64,000 nucleotides of DNA, from the NCBI RefSeq assembly GCF_051622035.1, contig NC_135357.1, forward strand, positions 14,631,001 through 14,695,000. The letters are read 5' to 3'. A program made the translations under genes and the position numbers. The notes under the pieces were generated by a model. It had not been told where the DNA came from. It did not search any database and worked only from the letters and a program-made list of their open reading frames with translations. The DNA comes from Arctopsyche grandis. Its lineage: Eukaryota; Arthropoda; Insecta; Trichoptera; Hydropsychidae. Below are positions 24,096-34,017 of the stretch, in pieces (position 1 is the first letter of the stretch; every line of letters starts with the position of its first letter).

Positions 24096-24378
24096 TGTCA
24101 CAGTGAAATTACATTTCAAGTGAAAATATATTTTCAGTTACATTTCAAGGTTGGTTTTATTCATTTAAGGTTAGATTGTTAGGGTTGGTATTATTTAAGG
24201 GTAAGGATAGGTTAGGTTAAGTAAGGGTTGGCCCTATTCATTTAAGACTGGGTTGTTAGGGTATAATTTATATAGTAAAACGTTGTAAATTCATTGTTTG
24301 ATACACTTCCACTGCTTGAATTGGTAATTTTCACTAGTGAAAATATATTTTCACTTGAAATATGCTTTCACTGTAACA
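24096..24378. mobile_element. MITE, TGTYACAGTGAAA ends, with TTAGG-like interior
   Basis: A 283-bp element starting TGTCACAGTGAAATTACATT and ending in the inverse of TGTTACAGTGAAAGCATATT. Arms of about 40 bp include TCAAGTGAAAATATATTTTC on both sides. The centre contains GGTTAGGTTAAG-type repeats. It lies in ACATACATATGTATA microsatellite. Related in layout to the element at 20652-21227. Confidence 0.85.
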
Positions 24379-24430
24379 TATATATGTGGGTACCTATTCG
24401 ATAATCGAGTATATCTATATGTACATATGT

Positions 24431-25000
24431 ATCATTATCATCATCATCATTATCTACAGCCATTCACCATCCACTGGTGGATGGTGAAGGCCTCTCCAAC
24501 ACGCTTCCACTCGTCTCCGTTTTGCGCAACTCTCATCCATCCCACCCCACACATTTTCCTGATTTCGTCTACCCATCTTCCCTGCGATCTTCCTTTTATC
24601 CTTCCTTTTCTCTCGGGTGCCATTCTACCACGTTTCGTCCATTCTTCTAGACAACGCGGCCCACCTTTGTCATTCAAATCTCACTATCATCTTCACTTTA
24701 TCCACTATATCCACAACCTTTGTCATACTTCTCACCCACGTATTCGGTTTCCTGTCTTTCCTTGTTATGTTCAGCATACAACGTTCCATACTTATTTGAG
24801 TGCATTGGTCTTTGTGTACCAACTTGGCGTTCGATGTCCAAGTTTCACATCCAAACGTCATCACTGGCAAAATATTAAACATTGATCGAAGATCTTTTCT
24901 TCAAGAAGAGTGGCATTTTTGATTTAAAAACCGCATTCATTCATCCAAATGCACTCCATTCTAATGTCATGCGTCTCTTTATCTCTTCTTCATTACGTTA
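24431..25000 (-). mobile_element. LINE ORF2 C-terminal end and 3' tail, 5'-truncated
   Basis: The minus strand encodes MTFGCETWTSNAKLVHKDQ, then MERCMLNITRKDRKPNTWVR, then after a frameshift GRSQGRWVDEIRKMCGVGWM and RVAQNGDEWKRVGEAF. These are the last conserved blocks of the endonuclease/reverse-transcriptase polyprotein common in insect genomes, after the catalytic RT domain. The element's end is marked by an ATCATCATCATTATC run (24432-24452) and a CCATCCACTGGTGGATGG palindrome. It is the longest copy of this family in the window apart from the interrupted one at 36.5 kb; the two match in the same motif order. Confidence 0.85.
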
Positions 25001-25364
25001 ATATGTATATTTGCCTACAAATCTAGGTAAATATGAGTTACTCCAGTAACATGTTGAAATTATCAAATTTTTCATTCACTTGTTCCAACTTCGGTTCAGC
25101 ATCAAACTTTCCTTCACAATTGAAATTTATTTTTGTCCATTTTCGTAGTTTTTACTTTATGTATATTTTTTAACTGTAGTTACATACCTACTAGGGTTTC
25201 TGACCCAAGTCGACCCTGGAAATAAATTCACGGGAATTCGCTAAATTTTTGATGTCCCATGTCCCGGAAATCGGATTTAAAAAAAACTTGAAAATAACAA
25301 TTTAACAAAAATTTTAAATAATACTAATTTTATTCCGAACAAAACGTTCTTTGGAATTATAATA

Positions 25365-25860
25365 GGGGAGTGTATTCTTGTATTGACGATTCCACCATTA
25401 TAATAATAATACTTTTTATTCCAGACGATAGGGTTCTATAGTGCAATTCCTATCGTACATGTAAACAATATATAGATAATACAAATGATAAAATAAATAT
25501 ATTAATAATAATATACATACAATGATAATAAATAATTTAAATAATTAATTAATGAATTGAAAAATAATTTCTGGTGGTTGGTGTAATAGTTGCATCCATC
25601 GAACATACTCGTACATACATATGTACATGAATGGAAATGAGTAGTCGCGGCAGCAAGAATATATTTTGACTGTACAGAGGCACGATAACGTAGGGAGGCC
25701 GCTCTTATACCTAGAATGGCATCAAAGTTAGGTAGTGCCCTTCCACAAACATCTGCGACACGCTGCAACCCCTCGTAGCCCGAAAAAAGCACGGTAGCAG
25801 TTGTACTTTTATCTTCTTCATTGTCTCCTGCTAGTATTTCGTCCATAGTTTTCCAGTATA
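25365..25860 (-). mobile_element. probable non-LTR element remnant: ORF tail plus 3' end
   Basis: On the minus strand an open frame starts at 25846 (MDEILAGDNEEDKS...LQRVADVCGRALPNF...ILGIRAASLRYRAS) and is followed toward 25365 by CCCTATCGTCTGGAATAAAA and a degenerate ATT/TTA tail. The same 3' sequence (TTGCACTATNNNCCCTATCGTCTGGAATAAAA) recurs on the plus strand at about 41393-41430, also followed by a TTA-rich tail, which is what LINE or SINE 3' ends look like. The open frame is not assigned to a family; retroelement origin is inferred from the tail. Confidence 0.5.
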
Positions 25861-28382
25861 AACACTAGTACAAAAGGACATAAATAATTGTCTCTTCACC
25901 TCTATACTGGAGTGGTAAAACCGTCTTGCTAGCATATTTGATCTTACACATGTGCCCTTATCTTTCTTACTTATTTGATTCACGAAGAAACGCTATTTTT
26001 TGCGTACATATTGTAAGAGTTATAGTAAATCGGTTTTGGCTTACCTACCGTACCTACTCCTCATTAATTATATCGAATTTAATCTTTATTATATTTGTAG
26101 TAGGTATACATGGCAATACACACACGTTATAAGCAGATTGAACGTACATACATGTGTAGGTACTTACTAGTACATAAGTACCTATATTTCAGGAATTTTC
26201 AAGCTCGCGCCCACTCTGTAACTCGGTGATAAATTCGGTTTTGTTGAACGCATACCAAAGAAATTGTCCGTAGACCCCATGGATCAAAATAGGGTTACCG
26301 ATTGCGTGTCTCTGGTATTACAGGTGCGTAATTGAAGATACACTCGGATGACGTCATCCAAGCACCCGATGGTGACAACAGTCGCGTCCGGAATTTATTC
26401 ACAAAAGAGTCGCCCTTGCGCCGGATCCCTTTATGAATGTATTTCATTTTTTATGGGAGGGAAGATCAAAATGAATATTCCGTTAAAATTCGTTTAAAAA
26501 CTTTCAACGTATACTTATTTGTATATAAGTATGTATGAGTTGGGCAAGCGTCGGCCTCTGCCGTTGATTTTATGATATTTGATGAGTTTTCTGGGAGTAA
26601 ATTAGCAAAATGAAATGATCTCAGACGTATTTTCGTAAGTACTTTCTATGTGTGGTTTATTTAAAAATTTTCGTATACTTTTGTTGTTGTTGATTTTTTC
26701 ATATCAATTTATCGATTTTCAGTCTCGCACCGTTGAACTACCCTTTTTTAGTACAAAAAGACCCGGCCTTGTCCAGGTGTACGAACCGCGTTCGAATGTG
26801 TGCGTGTATATTATTATATAGTTATTTATGCTTCTGTAGGAATTTCTAGGTACTTTTTTTCCCTGTTCTTGTCTCCGCCGACTCGAGGCGGTAAAAAAAG
26901 TCGTATAACCGATCATATGTGTGAGTGTGTATATTACAAAAAAATCGAATAATATATATGTAAAAAAACGATATAAAATAAATTTATTGGGTGCTGGCCG
27001 GACAGAGCACGGCTTCTGATTGTGGAAGGTAGCCGGTTCGGCTTCGGAACAAAAGAAATACCTCCGGCGCGGCATATCATCCGGAAAAACAGTTTTTTTA
27101 CGTTTATTTATTTATTTATCGCACACAATGCGATTCGGCTACTGGTAGGGTTAAACACGCCGATGATCACTCTAATTGAGGCGAGAATTATTACGTAAGT
27201 GTTTGTTTAATAACATCAGCTTTCGCGCGAACGTTTGAAAGACCTCGGAAGGGAAACCCGTTCGCAAAATTCAAACTCAATTTATGTCAAGCGACGTTTA
27301 TCACGAAATCCACTAAATGAAAGCATTATAATTCTCGTCTCTAATTCGACGTAGGAATGTATTTTTTTATTTCGAAGGTCGACCGTAAAATAAGTTCAGA
27401 TCTCCATACAAAGTAGACACTTGGGAATTGTCAAAACGACTAACTTTATATATACACATCAGCTACCGTATTCGACGGCGATAAAAATTCATTTTTAAAT
27501 TTCGTTTGACAAAATTACAAGTTTGATATGCGACTTTTATGATCACGTTGCCATTTTATCAATGCCGTTTATAAATTGGTCGAAATACAACCTTACTTGC
27601 AAACATTTGTAGCTACTCAAGTACATAAGTATCAATTTGTATAGCTGCACAAGCCGACATCTGACATAAATACATATGTACCTAAACAATAAGACTTTAA
27701 AGTATCTACCAAAAGGAATTAAGAACGAACAGCGGAGATGGAGGGGAGATGGGGGAGTGTGCTAGAATGGAAAATAAACTTTAGCACAGTCTGAAAGACA
27801 TGTTTTTGCATTGAAATTAAAATAACTTTTATTTTATTGAATGGGTTGCCACCAAATATTAAAATTATTCGAGTATCGAATAACGAATAGTATTTAACTA
27901 TAAACGAATAGCTTTAAACTATTTAATAAATTCAAAATATTTTTAAAATTTCAACCGAATCCTAATCTGGTGCAACAATTAGAATCAAATTTGGTGTAGA
28001 TCGTAAATAAATAGGCTCATTAAAAAAATATTCAAATACACATTTTGGAACCCCTAGTTGTTGAACCAAAATCTGGAAATAAATTTTCTTTGTGATGAAT
28101 TGTTCCATGTATGTAATTTAGTAGGTATTTTAGACCTTTCAACTCTAAGATACCTAAATGAAATTAAACTTATTTTGAAAAGTTCTTATAGCTCAATAAT
28201 TTGTTTTTTTTTCATTCAATCGGAATAAGGGTGATTTATTTCACTGAAGCGTAATAGCAACTATTATATTTCATTCAACAAATGTACACATACCCACCTT
28301 CGTATGTATGATTTCAATAAACTTGGTCTGTAAAAGTACCTCGGTATGTTAAACGAGACACGACGATCATCGATACTTATGT
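25861..28382. other. no supported gene; GC-richer blocks at about 26190-26470 and 26690-27340
   Basis: Two compositionally distinct blocks stand out in AT-rich DNA. The first holds the palindrome TGACGTCA (26349-26356), a full CRE/ATF-type site. The second has several CG-rich stretches and a minus-strand open frame (26719-27075) that resembles no family. Both are candidate regulatory elements. The remainder is AT-rich with microsatellite. Confidence 0.4.
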
Positions 28383-28620
28383 CATAAATAAGAATCCTGC
28401 AGGACCTTTCGCCTCGACTGACTCCTGCAGAATGAACGACCGTCTAGTATCGACCAATTGACGCAGCTGATTGGTTGAGAGTGAGCACTGACCGCGCCCT
28501 CGCCTCTTCTCATTGGCTGATACGGTTTCATTGTGCGTCCATTATTACACTTATCGCATGTGCAATTTTTATTGTGCGTATCGCAAAACAATTTTTTTTT
28601 ATTTCCATTTGTCGCATCGT
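28383..28620. promoter_or_regulatory. GC-rich block with several CCAAT boxes, promoter-like
   Basis: Within about 110 bp the minus strand shows AGCCAATGAGA (about 28510), AACCAATCAGC (about 28475) and a diverged TCAATTGGTCG, i.e. two good CCAAT boxes on the minus strand plus an ATTGG word, in a GC-rich setting. Closely spaced CCAAT boxes are typical of TATA-less promoters. No adjoining exon is recognised on either side, so the transcript, if any, is unknown. Confidence 0.35.
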
Positions 28621-28729
28621 ATAAAACTCACCATATTTTTTATTACACGCTGTAAATGCAGTGCTTCTCAATTAAAAGTATGATTTTGTACACAATTTAT
28701 GTATGTATGTACATACCTACATATGTATA

Positions 28730-29425
28730 TGTTACAGTCGAAGTGTATTTTCAGTTGTAATATATTTCAACTGACGTTTTAGATCATTCATATTCGAATA
28801 CAATTCAACTAGTAAATTATATCCCTACAAGCGCAAATACACTATGATCGATGCTGATGTGCGAACAATTATCGTCAAACATATTGAAATAACTTGGCAA
28901 AATGCACAAATTTCAGTCGGACTAGTTCACAGGGTTAACTATGTATTTATGTACATGATGCAGTCGAAGTGTATTTTCAGTTGTAATATATTCCAATTGG
29001 GGTTTTAGGTCATTTATATGCGAATACAATTCAACTAGTAAATACACTTTCAACAATGTGCGCCAGTTTTAATATAACAGTTGAGTTTTGACAGCTCTGA
29101 TGTTTTTACGAATGCTTTAGAATTCAATAATGCGTTATTGCTTGCTAGATATTACGAATAAAGGTAATGAGTACCGTATCAGGATAACTCTAAGAATGTG
29201 TTCAAAACAAAAATGTGTCTTTCCAACTCAATTTACTAGTCGAGTGACGTTTTCACGAAAACTTAACCTCTGCATGTAACCTGGTACCAACTTATAGTTG
29301 AACTGTATTTTCAGTTGTAATATATTTTGACCAGTTGGAATGTAATTCGCCTTATGAATCAACTTGCGTCGGTTAGACGGAATATATTCCAATAAGTCAA
29401 AATATATTACAACTTCAACTGTAAC
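28730..29425. mobile_element. MITE TGTTACAGTYGAAGTG family, partial copy plus copy B
   Basis: Two pieces in tandem. A 5' fragment at 28730-28842 starts TGTTACAGTCGAAGTGTATT and breaks off after CTACAAGCGCAAATAC. After a unique-looking 100-bp spacer (28844-28943), a second, nearly full copy runs from about 28957 to 29425 and ends in ACTTCAACTGTAACA. The full copy is in the opposite orientation to copy A at 18.2 kb and the same as copy C at 63.1 kb. The spacer is itself shared with copy C. Confidence 0.8.
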
Positions 29426-29759
29426 ATATGTGCTAATTACAAGTAGGCATAGATATTTTTTACATTTCACAAATACGTATTTTAAACATTTTACTATGTA
29501 TCTTTTAAATGAATGGGAAAAAAATAAGTGTACATTTACATAGATGGAATAAACGTCTTGTCCAATAATTGTAAATATATTATACATACATATACACATT
29601 TACGGAAACTGTTTTCTAGGGAAAAAAACGTCCTTTTATTAATACAAATCGTGATATAAAATACATCTACATGAGATAAAAAGTATGTATGTACTTAATA
29701 CTTATACATATACATAACTACTATGTGATCTATGCATTTTCTTTTGTTATACTTAGTAT

Positions 29760-30078
29760 AATCATCATTCACAGCCCTTCGCCATCCACTGCTGAATGAA
29801 GGCCTCTCCAAACTGCTTTCACCCGCAACTTTCATCCATCTCATCTCACACTTTTTTTCTGATCTCATCCACCCATCTCCTCTGCGGCCGTCTTTGCACT
29901 CTTTTACATTCTCTCGAGTATTATTCGAACTTTTTTCGTCCATATTATAGTCCATTCTTCTAGCGACGTGATACACACCATTGCCATTTCAATCTCTTTA
30001 CCCTCACCATTATAACAACCACCATTGTCGTAACCCACGTATTCCGCTTTCTATCTCTCTGTACATTGCATAAGAACA
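29760..30078 (-). mobile_element. LINE ORF2 C-terminal fragment
   Basis: Same family as 24431-25000. It begins with the ATCATCATT run, then CACTGCTGAATGAAGGCCTC, then antisense of a degraded RRGDGWMRSEKKCEMRWMKV block. Multiple substitutions; no intact frame. Confidence 0.75.
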
Positions 30079-30337
30079 TACAGTAATATACATACATATG
30101 TACCTACATTGGTACCTATTTGTTCACGAGTGAAAAAAGTAAAAAGTGACAAAACCGATAAGGGCGATAAGTACAAGTTCGCTTATTCTGGACGGGCCTT
30201 AACGATATGCCATGTAAGGAAAATCTTAACTGAAGTTTTTCTTAAAAAGCGTACATCTTTTTCATATTTGTCCAGTGGTGTTTTTGTTTCCTTGGGCAGA
30301 CAAAATGGGAAGAACTATTGGACAATTCTCAGAATAG

Positions 30338-30400
30338 TAATTTTTTTTATGGAAACGTCTCAACAATTGAGTCAGATAAAATCAACTCTAGTTGCAGATA
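30338..30400 (-). repeat. SINE fragment, reverse orientation
   Basis: TTTTTTATGGAAACGTCTC followed by AACAATTGAGTCAGATAAA matches by eye the reversed SINE piece at 20.35 kb (AGAAACTGTCTCAACAATG, AAATCAGATAAACTAGC). Very short and decayed. Confidence 0.4.
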
Positions 30401-30577
30401 GTTGATTTTATAATCTCTCAGATCTTATCAACCACAATAGATAATTTTCAAAATCATCGAAGTTTTTTTCAGCTTCGACCGATTTAAGCTCACTTAACTG
30501 GTAAGCGAAACTATGACTTACATATACATATAGTAAATAATACATTTTGCACAAAATACTGATGCATGTACAATGTA

Positions 30578-30917
30578 TGTCATGGCCCAGGCATCGGGGG
30601 GACAGCCATGGCTCTAGCCTGGGGGTCCGGGTCGCGAGGGGGCCCAACACCGAGATCAAATATTTTTCATAATTCACATTACGGAGTAATAAGATTGAGA
30701 ATCACCTGATAAGCATAACATATATTTTCAAATAAAAGTTATGGTATAAAATAATAGCTAAGGCATCACCGACAAGTTACTACTTGAAGATAAATACGAA
30801 GTACGAAGACGAAAGACACTTCTCAATTTCGTAACAAATTAAAAAATATAGAGCCCCACACGACCTGGGCCCCAGGGTTAAAGCCATGGTTGTCCCCCTG
30901 ATTCCCGGGCCATGACA
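30578..30917. mobile_element. MITE with ~65-bp GC-rich terminal inverted repeats
   Basis: The left end TGTCATGGCCCAGGCATCGG and the right end, inverted, TGTCATGGCCCGGGAATCAG form arms of about 65 bp. Both continue GGGGGACA(G/A)CCATGGCT and end near GGGGGCCC/GGGGCTC. The AT-rich interior is noncoding. The arms are far more GC-rich than the surrounding DNA. No clean target duplication was identified. Confidence 0.8.
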
Positions 30918-30940
30918 GACATATATGTATATGTACCTAT

Positions 30941-31133
30941 CAGTGGCGTACGGTAGGTGTTGGGTTTACTGTGTATGAAAAACTGATTTTACGAAAGCGT
31001 AATTGAAAAATTCATGTCTAAAGAGCGAAGAATCAAATTAATGTATAACTAATAATAAAGTTCGGTTTAAAAAATAACACATTATTTTTTTCATACACAG
31101 CACACCCAACATCAACACTACCGTACGCCACTG
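30941..31133. mobile_element. hAT-like MITE, CAGTGGCGTACGGTAG ends
   Basis: A 193-bp element with 16-bp perfect terminal repeats (CAGTGGCGTACGGTAG), followed inside by TGTTGGGT and a TGTGTATGAAAAA stretch on both arms. The tip is of hAT type. The word ATATGTAC directly follows the right end and occurs 4 bp before the left end; because this word is common microsatellite here, it is only weak support for a target duplication. Confidence 0.8.
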
Positions 31134-32865
31134 ATATGTACATGCATATGTATGTACGAATCGAATATCAATCTAAAAATATTGGTGTACTAATATAAAT
31201 ATCTAACATATACAAAAATTAAAAATTAACCGAAATTCGATAAAACTATGCAATGTTTGTTATCCTTGCTAGATTTAAAAAAATAATTAGCATAGAAATA
31301 AAAAAAAAATCGTAAAAAACTGTATATATTTTGACTGTTATTTTTTTAGCCATAGTATCTTACCATTCTTGCACAGTGTCATCTGGTCATAAATTAAGAA
31401 GAGTATGAATACTTACACGTTTATTTCAATTGTAACGCATCAATACGTTGCACCTGCCTTTAATAATAATATAATATAACAGAAACACTTCTATGAGTGG
31501 GTATCAAATATCCTCGATAACATTTAATCACTAAAGTTAGTCTAATATAGAATAAAGTAAATTACAAAAATAAGTTAGGTATGTAGTTATATGAGAAATA
31601 ATAAAATTCATGTGTGTATATTTTTAAACATACGCGACAGTAAGATAAAAATTGAAATAAAAGACCTAGTAAGTACAGTTTTTTAGTTATTTTTATAGTC
31701 CTGATTTTCATAGTCAACGATCGTCCATTAATGGAATTTATGAATGATCCAGAAAAGCCATTTGCGCGGGACCGTGTTTAGTTGACAAGCCAAAGGTCGA
31801 GTTGTTTGTGCGCGTGACAGACGGACAGACGGATGGACGGAGCGCATGATAAGGGTTAACCGTAAAAAATCGAATATCTCTCGGATATTTCGCCCCATTC
31901 ACGATTTAATAACAGTTTTGAAAAGGGTACTCGACCTTCGGATAGTGTGAATTTTCTCATTCCACAAGTGATGGGAATTATAACAAATCAAATACCATAG
32001 TATTTTAAGGTTAATCGTTTTGATTAAGATGACAGAAAAAATAGATGTGACTCTTTACATGTCTAACTATAATTCATTAAGAAATAAATAAGTAAAAAAC
32101 AAAAAATAATATTCTACTTTTGAATATCTAAGGACTGTTCATTTATTTTATAAAATACTATAATATGAATTTAACTGATTCTTTTTTTATTACTTCTGAA
32201 CGATAGGTATTAGTAGTCGTAAAATTGACTATTATTTATCTTCATTTTAACGACACGTGAGTTGAAAAAGTGCTCAAAGAGTTCAGTAAACTTATTAAAA
32301 AAATCGTATGTATTTAATCGAGTTTTATTGCGTGTTCTAAAAGAATATCTTTTTCAATTTAAATTGTCATTTTCGAAGAGTAACGCGAAGAAATTAAGAC
32401 AAAACGGCTTCAGTCAAGCGTATTGCGCAAAGAGACAGTAATTTTTGAGATGATTATTACTTATTATTATAAAATAGTAGTAGGTGTATAAGAATTTCAT
32501 CTCGGCTGATAGATATTATTATTATCATTATTTTACGACTAATGAAACTAGATTCTGTTATTAATTCGTTCATATTTAAAGATCAGTGAATATTTGTATT
32601 TAAGTTTAAAATTTATTTTATAATTTATTAATACTAAAACTTAGAAAGCTGCACTTGTCGACGTGACGTTTCAAATTAATTCTAATGAAAAAAAAATAAC
32701 GTTATAATAATAACATTAATGTTGTTTTCTCGTATGAAAAATCACCCCAAGACGATAAAATATGTACTTAGATAAATGTATTATATTAAATAGCACAGCA
32801 GAGTAATTCATACTCTGTCAAAAATAGGTTTTTGAACTTTTTTTCTTATTATGCTATATAGTAGA
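31134..32865. other. AT-rich DNA, no gene seen
   Basis: Mostly AT-rich. A patch at about 31740-31860 is GC-richer and includes a GACAGACGGACAGACGGATG run (31817-31836), a degenerate GACGGACA tetra/octamer repeat. No open frame of note. Confidence 0.55.
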
Positions 32866-33000
32866 ACTAGTGTTGTGCCCGTTAATTTCAACGGGTGGTT
32901 TCGAAAAGGAATTGAAACACGAATAAAAATAAATTTATATGTAGTATAATGTATAATGTAAGGTAATTTATAGGCGCACGCGCACGTAATACATATTAAT

Positions 33001-33371
33001 ACATCAATTCAGGTCTAACATCAAGAGAATCTTGACCGATTGATTCATTTCTTCTCCTATTCTATTTTTCCAATATGCTATATTCTTCTTTAAGCTCATA
33101 AATGGTTTCCTTGATTGTTCTGATTTACTGAATAAGGTTAATTTCAGAATCCCAGTTCGGTACTCTAGACGCGTTGCACTCTTTTCACTTGATCCTTTCA
33201 ATACTAATTCCCAAAAATATTCTTATCTGCAGCGCGATTATCGTATGTTTAACGGAGAGCTGAATGAGGTTGATCTATTTGGTATTTCCCTACATCAATT
33301 CAGGTCTAACATCAAGATAATCTTGACCGATTGATTAATTTCTTCTCCTATTCTATTTTTCCAATATTTTT
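33001..33371. repeat. 80-bp direct duplication with spacer
   Basis: ACATCAATTCAGGTCTAACA and the next ~60 bp occur at 33001-33080 and again at 33291-33371 with only a few differences, 290 bp apart, inside the putative Helitron. Confidence 0.85.
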
Positions 33372-33736
33372 ATACTTTAGTTTAGTTATGTAATGTGCTA
33401 TTTAATCATATTATAGCTTGCATTATTTTCCTTTTCATTTGTTTATTTTGTATTTACCTTTTTCATTTGTTTTATATTTGTAAATTTCAATTTCTTCTTA
33501 TATTCTATTTTATAACCTTTTCCAAATATTTTAATACTATAGTTTAATTATGCAATGTTCTACATATTTTGTCATGCCTTTATTCTTTACTTTTTAATTT
33601 GTTTTCCTTATATTTATCTTTTTCATTTTTGTAAAAATCTATTATTGGACTCGGATGTTACATATATTATTTATTTACTATTTGTTTTTTATACATATCT
33701 ATGTACATCCTGTCTGTTGATTTTTCAATAAATAAC

Positions 33737-33780
33737 ATAAAATAAAATAAAATAAAATAAAATAAAATAAAAATAAAATA
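33737..33780. repeat. (AAAAT)n microsatellite
   Basis: About eight tandem AAAAT units, with one irregular unit at the right end. Confidence 0.9.
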
Positions 33781-34017
33781 TTAATCGTAATAAAAGTGGC
33801 ACATTATACACTTAGCACTCCAACCCGTTCGAAATGATGAATGAATGTGTTTGTGTGTGTGGGCCCTGGGGCCTTCGCCCCCCGCACCCCCAATGCCCTG
33901 GGGGCTTCGCCCCAGCACCCCAGCACTCTAAGGCTTCGCCTCCAGGGCCCCCAGCGCCTGCGCCTCCGACGCCCAGAACACCTCCCGCGCTCCGGGGATA
34001 TTATATATACACTAAGA

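Larger units (their letters stand above)
32866..34017 (-). mobile_element. Helitron-like element, reverse orientation (putative)
   Basis: On the minus strand the sequence ends with the hairpin CCCGTTGAAATTAACGGG (six-bp stem), then GCACAACA and CTAGT, a textbook Helitron 3' terminus. A plausible 5' terminus, TCTTAGTGTATATATAATAT, lies at 34017. Between them are an 80-bp direct duplication (33001-33080 and 33291-33371), an (AAAAT)n run (33737-33780), and a GC-rich tract with repeated GGGGCTTCGCCCC-like palindromes (33855-34000). No Rep/helicase is encoded. The 3' end is well supported, the 5' end less so. Confidence 0.5.
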
